A DNA stretch of 64,000 nucleotides, taken from Gigantopelta aegis (taxonomy: Eukaryota > Mollusca > Gastropoda > Neomphalida > Peltospiridae). The DNA lies in NCBI RefSeq assembly GCF_016097555.1, contig NC_054706.1, positions 79,314,353-79,378,352 on the forward strand, written 5' to 3'. Numbering within the stretch: the stretch's first letter is position 1; every line of letters begins with the position of its first letter. Below the pieces are notes generated by a model. The model saw nothing but the letters and a program-made list of their open reading frames with translations, did not search any database and was not told the origin of the DNA. This document shows positions 27,258-39,200 of this stretch, one piece after another. Position numbers and translations under genes: made by a program.

Positions 27258-28049
27258 TTCAATTTGTAGTGAGCTGAATACGATTTGTCTGCTTCTAATA
27301 TTAATTTACCAAATTGAGACATCCGACATCTTTAACAGTGTGGTATTGAATTCTGCTTACCCGTAGTTATGATGTGGGTTTGGTAATTGAGTGTTGTATG
27401 GCAACATCATCTACAGATAATTAGTAAAGTGCCTCTGCTACTTGTAGGAAAATGTATATGACAAAGGGGCAGGTTTTTTTGTTTGTTGAACTGTTTGTTT
27501 TTAAATCTAATTCTTTCAAGTTTAAAACAAAAATATCATGATGAAACAGGCGTGACGGCAATCTTTCAAAATGTGGGAAATTTTAGGTGAAATTCATAAA
27601 AACTAGTGTTGTGAATATATATACTCAACAAAATTAACAAACATTCCATTAGTACACAAATGTTTAAAAAAGTTTTTTCATATTATGTATAATCATTGTG
27701 ACATGCATGAACTTTATTTTATAATAGTTTACATACTGTTAGATCTCATTGGGCCAGATGTACAAAGACTGTTTTTCTCTCACAAGTGGATAACTACATA
27801 TATTTACAATGCTTAAATTCAAGAAAAACGGTTTTGTAACTTCAGCTATATCCATTTGAAACATGCAACATGTTTTGTGATATCGGTTGATATTTGGGAT
27901 GAAATTGTTACTTTAATATTCTACTGTATGTACATTTTGCAATATATTTATTTACAAACAGTTGTGGTGAAATAAAATATTTTGGGTTATTTAGTGTTGG
28001 TTTTTGTCATCATGCAATAACTAGATATATAACCTATACTTAGCACAGG

Positions 28050-28295
28050 AAACTTCAATTTGGTCATTCCAGCCAGTGCTCCACAATTGGTTTAACAAAG
28101 GCTGTGGTATGTACTATTCTGTCTTTGGTATGGTGCATATAAAAGATCCCTTGCTGCTAATCGAAAAAGAGTAGCCCATGAAGTGGTAGCAGCAGGTTTC
28201 CTCTCTCAATATCTGTGTAGTCCTTAACCATATAATCATAAATAAAATGTGTTTAGCATGTCGTTAAATAAAACATTCCCTTCCTTTAGATTTGT
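28050..28295 (+). mobile_element. SINE copy (tail type 2)
   Basis: Body TATGTACTATTCTGTCTTTG, GGTGCATATAAAAGATCCC, TTGCTGCTAATCGAAAAAGA, then TGTCGTTAAATAAAACATTC. The tail differs from the TTAAACAAAACAAAC type although the body is shared. Confidence 0.8.
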
Positions 28296-28910
28296 CTTAC
28301 ACTGGGCTTTCCCCCACAATATAAAGTGTGGCATCGAGTAAGTACAAAAAAGATGGGCGTTGGTAGTGTAGATCAAAATAGGAGGAGCAGTCGGAACAAT
28401 CGGAAACTGTTGAAGGTAGCACTAAACCAAATAACTTCTGGCTTGGTCAAAGTTCGAGGTGCACCAAACCTTTGATAGAGAAGTGAACACCACAAGTCCT
28501 GTGATTGGTGATAAATGTGAGTGTGTTTGTTGTAAACAAAAAATAGTTTCATCTGGGCAAAAATGTATGCAATTTTATTTCATCCAGTACCACCGTGTCA
28601 CGTAGCCTTGTGCTTGAAACAAATATGGGGTACCTGTAAAAAAAAAAAAAAAAAAGTACATGTATTCAAATTTTGTGCGGAACTAGGGTAGTCATAGACA
28701 CTACCCGTTGTCTCAGAAATGAGCAGCTTGACCACCACCCCCAGGGGTGGTAGTATTTATATCCGTGGCGTTTATGTCGATTAATACGTTGCAGGTAGGA
28801 GTTTTAGCCACATATGTTACTATTGTTGTCTATGGGAGTTGATTTGGTAGTATACACCCTGAAAGGGCATTGCATGTTACATTATATATTTTTAGTTTTT
28901 AATTCTTCAC

Positions 28911-30149
28911 CATGAGCAACATCAAGGTGAGCTGAAGATCACTCTCCTGACCTGGTGCTAGGCGAGCAGTCGCATCATGAGTAACATTGAGGTGAACTGG
29001 AGATCACTCTCCTGACCTGGTGCTAGGCGAGCAGTCGCATCATGAGTAACATCGAGGTGAACTGAAGATCACTCTCCTGACCTGGTACTAGGCGAGCAGT
29101 CGCATCATGAGTAACATCGAGGTGAACTGAAGAGCACTCTCCTGACCTGGTGCTAGGCGAGCAGTCGCATCATGATTAACACCGAGGTGAACTGAAGAGC
29201 ACTCTCCTGACCTGGTGCTAAGCGAGCAGTCGCATCATGAGTAACATCAAGGTGAACTGAAGATCACTCTCCTGACCTGGTGCTAGGCGAGCAGTGAAGA
29301 TCACTCTCCTGACCTGGTGCTAGGCGAGCAGTCGCATCATGAGTAACATCGAGGTGAACTGGAGATCACTCTCCTGACCTGGTGCTAGGCGAGCAGTCGC
29401 ATCATGATTAACACCGAGGTGAACTGAAGAGCACTCTCCTGACCTGGTACTAGGCGAGCAGTCGCATCATGAGTAACATCGAGGTGAACTGGAGATCACT
29501 CTCCTGACCTGGTGCTAGGCGAGCAGTCGCATCATGATTAACACCGAGGTGAACTGCAGATCACTCTCCTGACCTGGTGCTAGGCGAGCAGTCGCATCAT
29601 GAGTAACACCGAGGTGAACTGGAGATCACTCTCCTGACCTGGTGCTAGGCGAGCAGTCGCATCATGAGTAACATCGAGGTGAACTGGAGATCACTCTCCT
29701 GACCTGGTGCTAGGCGAGCAGTCGCATCATGAGTAACATCGAGGTGAACTGAAGAGCACTCTCCTGACCTGGTGCTAGGCGAGCAGTCGCATCATGATTA
29801 ACACCGAGGTGAACTGAAGAGCACTCTCCTGACTGGTGCTAAGCGAGCAGTCGCATCATGAGTAACATCGAGGTGAACTGAAGATCACTCTCCTGACCTG
29901 GTGCTAGGCGAGCAGTGAAGATCACTCTCCTGACCTGGTGCTAGGCGAGCAGTCGCATCATGAGTAACATCGAGGTGAACTGAAGATCACTCTCCTGACC
30001 TGGTGCTAGGCGAGCAGTCGCACCATGAGTAACATCGAGGTGAACTGAAGATCACTCTCCTGACCTGGTGCTAGGCGAGCAGTCGCACCATGAGTAACAT
30101 CGAGGTGACTGAAGATCACTCTCCTGACCTGGTGCTAGGCGAGCAGTTG
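28911..30149 (+). repeat. 65-bp tandem array (~19 copies) with higher-order structure
   Basis: Unit: CATGAGTAACATCGAGGTGA, ACTGAAGATCACTCTCCTGA, CCTGGTGCTAGGCGAGCAGT, CGCAT. A shortened unit with the junction GAGCAGTGAAGATCACTC occurs at about 29290 and 29911, 621 bp apart and in matching context, so a block of units was duplicated. It is GC-richer than its surroundings. The length is not a multiple of three and no frame stays open. Confidence 0.95.
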
Positions 30150-30866
30150 CATGAAGTCACAAATGAAATGTACGACTACTTTTTATTTGCTGTCAATTTA
30201 CCATTCTACAAAAACACTGCAGGTGGGAATAATTACTTGCCTCTCCTGACAAAGTCTTCTTTAATGTTTTTAATGCATATTTCAGTCATTGGTAGATCAA
30301 TGGAAAGTATTTATATTACTTCAGAATTGGAATTTTAACTTTAAATATCCTAAAATTTACATCTTAAAAGAAAAACAAAAGACAAATTCTGACTCTGGCT
30401 TTAATATGATATGCATATAAACTGCTCTAAATGACATCATGTACCGTACAATCAATGTTTCATAAGCCATAAGGCAGAAAAGATGTACATCAATAGTAGC
30501 AGATGTATGATTCCATAAAATATTGTATATGCATGTATTTGTGAATATTCCAAAACACAAAACACTACATTTTCTGATACCGATACGGTATATATGAAAA
30601 GAAGGTACTAATAATCTACTGTACACATTTGTGAACATTGCAAAATATAAAAACACTGGATTTGCTGATACCAATATATATATGGATAAAAAGAAGGTAC
30701 TAATAAAAGCATTTCAAAAATATAAAAACACTGAATTTTCTAATAATGTATAAAAAGAGGTTACTATTATATACTAATAAAATAATTTTGAATGGCCACA
30801 TATTATGTAAACACTGGATTTCTGGCTATATGAAAAACAAATCAAAACTTATAATATTATAATTAG

Positions 30867-31076
30867 AGGGTTTAAGCTGGAGCCTAAAAGTTATTAGCAA
30901 TTTGGCGAAGTTGATCGGAAAACCTGCAGCCAAACACAAGTAATATATAGCTAAACCGAGCTAGGTTTTAAAATGGCTAAACACATTTTGAAAAGGCTTT
31001 GTGGCAAAATGGTAACATTTGCCAAATTTAACTTTAGATTGCATCTGGCAATATGGCAAATGGCAGCTTAAACCCT
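30867..31076. mobile_element. Small element with AGGGTTTAAGCTG inverted ends
   Basis: Perfect 13-bp inverted ends at 30867-30879 and 31064-31076 around 184 bp with repeated TTTGGC/TGGCAAA motifs. A target duplication is not evident. It is followed by a (CA) run (31081-31121). Confidence 0.6.
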
Positions 31077-31434
31077 GTATACACACACAAACGCACACAC
31101 ACACACACAGACACACACACTGAAGATCAAAAGAAAGTATACCAAAACATTTTATATGTAAAATGTCATTTTACTCTAGTCCTGTTTGTGAACTGTGATG
31201 GTCACTAATGTTTAATTATAATGAATACTAAAATTCATATCTCGTCAAATGATTGTACTTTCAAAATAAACACATTCCCTTTTGTGTTCTTTTACTTTTG
31301 AAAAACTAATTGATATACTTTCTATTGATCATCAGTATATATTAAATAAATTCATAGAATATGGGTTATGTTAACATATTTTGATGAGGTAAGATTTCAG
31401 CTGCAAATTTCTGTTTTAAAACAAAAGTAGCACA

Positions 31435-31967
31435 CAATCTAATTAAAATTAGCTCCACAATTACATGTGGATCTAACACCAGCCAGTTGGAGCTCATGTC
31501 CACCAATCAAAACCTTACTTGCAGAATCCTGCCAGTGATTTAAAAATAATTTGAAAACATTCCGAATTATCCTGAGGGTATACGACATGTTTCGTGTGAA
31601 TTACGAATGCCTTAAAACATGTTTTATTTTATAAAATAAATAATTTGTAATGTAAAACTGAAGACTGATAACCAACCCCGTACGTATTTGTATGGTTCGC
31701 TGTACTGTGGCCACTAAAATAGACTCACCTGATATTTTTAGAATTTGTATGCTCCCAAATAACGTTATAAAAGGCGAAGTGTGATTGGTCAATATTTAAA
31801 TTATTATTTACAGACGAAATGTTACCTGGACATTGGGGACTACGCAGTGTTGTTAGTTTTAAATCACTGGCAGGATTCTGCAAGTACGGTTTTGATTGGT
31901 GGACATGAGCTCCAACTGGCTGGTGTTAGATCCACATGTAATTGTGGAGCTAATTTTAATTAGATTG
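31435..31967. mobile_element. MULE-type non-autonomous element with 111-bp inverted arms
   Basis: The arms 31435-31545 and 31857-31967 are near-perfect reverse complements (outer ends CAATCTAATTAAAATTAGCT). Identical 9-bp direct repeats AGTAGCACA lie at 31426-31434 and 31968-31976. Long arms with a 9-bp duplication are the hallmark of Mutator-like elements. The 311-bp interior has no transposase. Confidence 0.85.
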
Positions 31968-32280
31968 AGTAGCACATTGAAATAAGCAAATATAATACAA
32001 ACATTTTTTTAGATGACATATAACTAAAACTAAGAGAAGTAGTGTCTGACTAACCAGTCAAACTGAGAAACTACAGCTGTTTTTGATAAAGTAACAAAAA
32101 AGGCGAATTATGTCATAAAGTGAGTTTTAACAATGGATGTTTTACAGTTATTTTTAACAAATGTATAAACGTAAAATAATTGCCTATGAGACAGGAAGGC
32201 AACTGAAAACATCTTCTGGCCCATGGTGATATTGACAAAAACCGGTCGGGATGGCAGTATTTTGTCCATTCAATCTGTCT

Positions 32281-32400
32281 TCAAAGTTATCACATAAATT
32301 AAACAAGTTATGTGTCATCAAAGTTATCACATAAATTAAACAAGTTATGTGTCATCAAAGTTATCACATAAATTAAACAAGTTATGTGTCATCAAAGTTT
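32281..32400 (-). repeat. 37-bp tandem repeat abutting the SLC9B exon B stop
   Basis: Three full units (32281, 32318, 32355) and the first bases of a fourth. The fourth is the end of the coding exon: TCAAAGTT at 32392 is the complement of the last two codons and TGA. In mRNA sense the repeats open the 3' UTR. Confidence 0.9.
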
Positions 32401-32700
32401 TGTGGTCTCCTCCATAGGACTACTTTTCACTATTTCCGTATTTCCAAGGCCATTAACTTTTTCTAAATGGCTGGGTTGATGAATATTAATTTCCAAATTA
32501 TTTTCCAATGTATACTGAATGTCTTTGGAGGATTCATCTTCTATGGACACGGATGGGTTTTCATGGTAGTTTGTTTGCACTATTTCCAGCCCTTCACGAT
32601 CGCCCACTGAGAGGTGTAGCAGTTTAGGACCCAGAAGAGCCATTAGGGCTGATCCTATTGGAGCTGTGATAAGAATGGACAAGACCGCAATTGTCAGCAC
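32392..32700 (-). CDS. SLC9B2: SLC9B terminal exon B (distal)
   Basis: 102 codons plus TGA. It repeats the last helix VLTIAVLSILITAPIGS followed by ALMALLGPKLL, then a longer, unrelated acidic tail ending SSPMEETTKL. Acceptor TTTTTTCTTCAG is strong. No other NHA exon was seen between here and 38797, so it reads as an alternative last exon of the same gene rather than a second gene. Confidence 0.88.
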   Translation of the reverse strand: MLTIAVLSILITAPIGSALMALLGPKLLHLSVGDREGLEIVQTNYHENPSVSIEDESSKDIQYTLENNLEINIHQPSHLEKVNGLGNTEIVKSSPMEETTKL

Positions 32701-35700
32701 CTGAAGAAAAAAGAAAAAACTTCTTGTATAAAACAGAATTAACTCCATATTAAGATTCCAGGATTTTGCCTAGAAGCTGTTCATAATTACCAATATTTTC
32801 ACAAGTGTACAAGCACAAAATGGCACACATTACCTCCATATACAAGTCACCTGCTCATATAAGTGTACACACATAGAATGGCACATATTACCTCCATATA
32901 CAAGTCACCTGCTCATAGTAAGTGTACACGCACAAAATGGCACATATTACCTCCATATACAAGTCACTTGCTCATAGTAAGTGTACATGCACAAAATGGC
33001 AAATATTACCTCCATATACAAGTCATCTGCTCATAGTAAGTGTACAAGCACAAAATGGCACACATTACCTCCATATACAAGTCACCTGCTCATAGTAAGT
33101 GTACACGCACAAAATGGCACATATTACCTTCATATACAAGTCACCTGCTCATAGTAAGTGTACACGCACAAAATGGCAGATATTACCTCCATATACAAGT
33201 CACCTGCTCATAGTAAGTGTATAAGCACAAAATGGCAAATATTATCTCCATATACAAGTCACCTGCTCATATTAAGTGTACACGCACAAAATGGCACATA
33301 TTACCTTCATATACAAGTCACCTGCTCATAGTAAGTGTACAAGCACAAAATGGCACATATTACCTCCATATACAAGTCACCTGCTCATATTAAGTGTACA
33401 CGCACAAAATGGCACATATTACCTCCATATACAAGTCACCTGCTCATATTAAGTGTACATGCACAAAATGGCACATATTACCTCCATATACAAATCACCT
33501 GCTCATAGTAAGTGTACAAGCACAAAGTGGCACATATTACCTCCATATACAAGTCACCTGCTCATAGTAAGTGTACAAGCACAAAATGGCACATATTACC
33601 TCCATATACAAATCACCTGCTCATAGTAAGTGTACAAGCACAAAATGGCACATATTACCTTCATATACAAGTCGCCTGCTCATATTAAGTGTACAAGCAC
33701 AAAATGGCACATATTACCTCCATATACAAATCACCTGCTCATAGTAAGTGTACAAGCACAAAATGGCACATATTACCTCCATATACAAGTCACCTGCTCA
33801 TATTAAGTGTACAAGCACAAAATGGCACATATTACCTCCATATACAAATCACCTGCTCATAGTAAGTGTACAAGCACAAAATGGCACATATTACCTCCAT
33901 ATACAAGTCACCTGCTCATAGTATTGTCCTTTGGTGGCCTTTATACTATATTGGAAAACGTGTTTAAAATTTGTTCATTTGTATGTTGTGTAATCAAAAA
34001 CACACACACTGATAAATATCTGTGAAAATGGTTGTTAAGTATGAAGAGTGAAAGTGGGAATCCTGTGTCCAGTTTGAGTGAAATACTAAAAGTTTAATGA
34101 ACATGGAATGAAATGTTAGTTTTTTAAATGACATGAAGACCCCAGAATCATCTGTTTGAGTGAACACCCATTTGTAAATACATGTGTACTGTATATCATG
34201 TCATTTTTGAAAACACAAAATTAATGCTATATATAAACATGTAGAATGTTCATACATTAACATTATTTAATTTATGCATCACTTATTCTAATATTAACAG
34301 GCTGTATTTGTTCTGGATGCATTAAGATAGGCATTTTTCTTAAATCTTAAATAATATAATGTCATACCCCAAAAAAAGAAGAACGGAAAAAAAGAAAAAG
34401 AAAAAAAAAAACCCACCCCACCCCGATGAAATTTTATATAACCCCGATGATTTCCAATACAGATTACAACATCCACCAACACAATGATACTTTGTTATTA
34501 TTTATTTTTATATAATTCAGCAGAGCAGATACAATATAATAAATATATGTAATACAGGAATCCCGCAATATAAACTTCTTAACTTACCATAGTGAATTTG
34601 TATAAAATAAATAAACTATGGTATGCAAGAATGCATGATTAATAAAAATATAACTCGATTACTGGCATTTTATACAAGTGTATGTAAATTTACAAAATGT
34701 TAACAGTTTAAAGCTTTGTACCAACAAAAATAAATAAAATAACTAATTTACTACTTATGATAGAATACTTTTGAATTATTATGGTTTTCTTAAGCAGAGC
34801 TAGTGTCAGAATCAGACGAGACCTACTGTTTATAGTTTTTAAAATCTTTGACATCTGAAATACATATCCAAATAATGAGCTTAAAATTAATTAAAATATT
34901 TTGACTAGCTACAAACATGTTGCATAAAATTCCATATGGTATGTAAAATACTAATGAGATAAAAGTTTACAAAAAATAAATGTTTGACCAGGAGCCTAGT
35001 TCACAAAGGTCTCTTAGGCTCTGCTAGACAACAAAGCATCCTCTTTGCGAGTTTTTCATTGCACTGCAAGATCGCAAAGTTGCGAGAGTTTAGTGAATTA
35101 GGCCCCTGCTCTATAAAATACCTTAGTGTTGTATAAAATACTGATTTTTATAATACATAAATTTACATAATGTAATTTGAAATGCATTAAAATATTTTTG
35201 ACTAGCTCTATAGACAAAGCATCAGAAATTTTATATGGTACCTGGTATGTAAAATACTGATTTTATAGCTTCAAATACTTTACATATTTTTGACTAGCTC
35301 AATATATGTTAAAACTCCATAATATTTTGTAGTAAAATAATTTTTCGACTAGCTCTATACATAAAGCATAATAAAATTCCCCGGTGATATGTAAAATACT
35401 GTCATAAAAATATTAATAGTTTGAAATCCATTAAAATGTTTTATCTATAGAATAGAGCATCATTCATAACTTTCCATAATAATAGTATGCACGCCTATGC
35501 ACTACATTATAATAATTTATAGTTCCTTAAAATATTGGACTAGCTGCACCCATTTAATATGTATCATAAAATTCCATCGTGCTGAAATTTGTAAAATCGT
35601 TATGTGTATAACATAAAAGAGCACAGAACTCTATTGTCAACTGGAAAATACTAACACCATGATAGTGATGCTACAAGTAGTTATTTAAATTTATAACATG

Positions 35701-36027
35701 AACATGTAAATACTGAATAAATCAAGTTTGATGTAAATTATAAACAAGAATATATAAATGTATACCTTCTCAATAAACAAAACTCAAACATTTCAAACTC
35801 ATTACCAATGATAATTAGTTATTAATAATAATTACAAAATGTGATTGAAATACCGAACCAGTAACAATAACATGTTGAAAAATTAACAACAATGTGTGTA
35901 ATAGAACACAATGTAATTAACAAAAACAATACTACCAGAAGAAATAACGATGACATTTTTCTGTGACTAGTTAATTTGCTTTAAATTAATAAAACAATCG
36001 GAAAGCCAGGGGCGTAGCATGATCTGG

Positions 36028-36071
<44 letters not shown>

Positions 36072-36191
36072 GGGGTGGTTATTCGAATATGAACCAAGTG
36101 GACATTTTTCTATTTTGTTTTTGCACCACCAGAAACTCCATATGTATAAACCTGTATGTTTTAGTTCTGAAAGTGGACCATTTGCTTCAGT

Positions 36192-36226
<35 letters not shown>

Positions 36227-39200
36227 CATCTGAACCCCCCAAACCCCCCTAACCTACGCCCCTGAAAGCACAAAGAAGCAAGTGCAAATCTGGAAAACAA
36301 AAAACAATAAAACTTTTCTGTCTGACTGGTAACAGTTGATTTATCTTAATGGAATGCTAAAGCAAGGCTTTTGGACTGGTGTGCATATTCAACGATACAT
36401 AATGCACATTATTACATAATGCACATTATTGCTTAATATCAACAAGTATAATCGCATAGTTAATTAATAAAACGGTTAATTGTGACGGCTATTATATATA
36501 ATGGGCGCAGCCATTTTGTACCATCCCAGTGAATACGCCCTCTGGCGAGCTGGTGGTTATGTAATACCTAACGTGTCACGTCAGGAATTAGTCTTCGAAC
36601 TGAAGAAACAAAACATACCTGATTTTTGCGGATGCATCTCAGTGTTCTGTAATAATATCTATCCCAGTAAAATAGCAACGTGTATATGTGGTTTATATTT
36701 CAGTACAAAATAAACCAGCATTGTCAAAGTGTTGAAATAACTGTATTATATTTTGTATATAAATTAACCCACGTACTGAAATAATAGTCGGAGTGTTTTC
36801 TTGTTTAATTGGTCTTTTCTTTCCGTGGCCTGTACCTGTGGCTCTTGATTGACAGGTGTATATTTAGATGGTCCCTAGACACTGTGTCTAGACACACTAA
36901 AAAGACGTGCCTCTTTTATTAAGATCACAGGGTATTGTGTGATAACCTCAAATCGTAATGGACTTTACCAGCTTTATTAATTCTGTAAAACCCTTGATTA
37001 AGTAGATTTTCCCATCTAAAATCACAAAACTGACCAATTACGTAGTCCCAGAGAAAAGAAAATTATCACTTGGGTATCGTGAGTGGTCGTTTTTGCTCGA
37101 ACTTATCCTACCAATAGGCCTAATAATATGCATTTTTTCTTTGGATTTTTTAAAAGAAAAAAGTACCATAACTCCATTTCGTTATATTGATGCAAATTGA
37201 AATATATTTAGTTAAATAGTTTATTATACTATCAAGTCATTTATGTTGTTTTACAAGTCAGGTTGATGAAAGTGAAGCGCCTTGTCGTAAATTAGAGCAT
37301 TTGTTTACACTGTGCATAATAGAAAAGTTGGACCTGAGCTGACGTCACTTCGACCCAAGCTATACCACCGGTCGTCACAAAAATGAAACAAAATGGCTGC
37401 TCCCAGTTAGCAGGAATAATCACGTTTTTTTTATTAATTCTAAAATTACGCGTTTTTCATTTGTTAAAGTGTCGGTATGTGTTGGTGGTCCGGGTATGCA
37501 TCTTTCCAACACATAAGGCTCTTGTTGAGTTTAGTCTACCTTTAACAAGAAAACATATTGGTGCCATTCTACCAACTGACTGGTGTCCAACAAAAACACC
37601 TTCATAGTTCATTCATATAGTATTACGAAATCAGCAAACAATGATTGTAGGAAGAAAAAACCAATTGCAGTTAAATGCAATTAAATCCATATTAGGTTTT
37701 AAAAGACTAATAACAGTACTAGTATATAAATATTATTTAGTGTAACTGGGAAATAAAAACAAAATTACTTTTAATACTTACGATCATTATCCACCAGCTT
37801 CAACGAGTACTCCTTAGTGTTATTTCATTAGTAAGAAGAAAGGAAATGTTTTATTTAACGATGCTCTCAACATATTTTATTTACGGTATGGTTAAGGACC
37901 ACACAGATATTGAGAGAGAAAACCCGCTGTCGCCACTTCATGGGCTACTCTTTTCGATTAGCAGCAAGGGATCTTTTATATGCACCATCCCATAGACAGG
38001 ATAGCACATACCACCGCCTTTGTTGTACTAGTCGTGGTGCACTGGCTGAAGTGAGAAATAGTGCAATGGGCCCACTGACGGGGTAACATTTAAGAATGAA
38101 TAGATTTCTCTATATTTCATAATTAATATGGGCACCAACAAAGTCGTAGATTGGCACTCCGTAAAAACAAAAAAGTGGTTGAGAATTTGGCAAGAATAAA
38201 AGAACTATTATCTCACCAAAGCATAAAAACATAACCAAGCCTGTGAGAATTGGGCAAAAAAGAAACAAAATACCTGACCGACTAGTGTCCTAAAGCAAAC
38301 ATTGCTTCCTCAACATAAACATCAATACAGAACATCAATACGGAACATCAATAACAACATAAAATACAACTCCTAACAGATATCACCAAAACCCAACCTT
38401 CAGAGACTACCCTCAAACGACAATTTAAGTATATATTATAATATTTGTGATTTCAGTCTCAATCAACATCAATATCTAACCATTGCTGCATTGCAGTGGT
38501 AACATCAGAAAGAAATCAATGTGTTTCGATCCTAATGATTCCCAAGATCAAACACAAACACATGGTAGTAGAACCATTAGAACTTGAATTTTTTTGCCTG
38601 ATTTAAAGATTGCATCTCAGAATAATAATAATGAATGAATGCACGAAATATATATATCACTCTTAGTAGTTCATTGCCTTCTATTGCCCACATCGATGAT
38701 TAATATAATATGTATGTGGTACACCCTCTTCTTCTGATGTCATTAAATAAATATTGATATTTCATGTCAAATTATTGTTCCATAGATACTGATGCTTCAT
38801 GTCAAAGGATGTTCTTCTTGGTTATTAAGAGGTAAACTTTCTTCTCCATTTGTGTCATGTAGCTGCTGTTTGTCGTTTGCATCCACCTCGACCGTCATCT
38901 GTGTTGACTGAAGACGATGTTTGAGTAGCCTCGGCCCCAGGAATGCGATGGCGGTCGACCCAATTGGGGCTGTGATCAGAATACTTAACACGGCTATCGT
39001 TAGCACCTAGCACGTTTAAATAAATTGTCAAGCATTGCATTTAAAATTAATATTTTCAGAAAATAGTCATTAAAATGATTGTTTACCAACAAAAGTTTAT
39101 TTTTGAAAAAAAGGGGAAATACATGTAATAATTATCTGTTAATAATTTTACCAATTAATTAATTCTGTTATTTTTAAAAATAAGAAATAGGTTTTAAAAA

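Larger units (their letters stand above)
24471..32391. other. Convergent intergenic region SLC35D3-like / SLC9B
   Basis: 7.9 kb between two convergent genes; it must contain both 3' UTRs. No additional gene was found. It is occupied by small transposons, a 78-bp and a 65-bp array, SINEs and microsatellites. Confidence 0.75.
33923..38796 (-). other. SLC9B intron between terminal exons A and B
   Basis: Non-coding. It holds a small element at 34989-35108, a G-tract element at 36007-36264, an unidentified stretch richer in CpG at about 36480-37610, and a SINE at 37837-38095. No NHA-like exon was seen. Confidence 0.7.

Noticed and set aside
28911..30149. Array resembling a CRISPR locus
   Set aside because: Units are contiguous with no unique spacers and the DNA is clearly animal.
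32392..32700. Exon B as the end of a second, tandem SLC9B gene
   Set aside because: No other NHA exon was seen between 32700 and 38797 where the rest of such a gene should lie; an alternative exon is simpler.
35967..36252. Frames with poly-Pro / poly-Gly on both strands
   Set aside because: They come from the homopolymer G-runs of a MITE.
36501..36713. Small plus-strand frame MGAAILYHPSEYALW...
   Set aside because: No recognisable domain, no splice support, and it sits in a stretch that looks like a decayed repeat.
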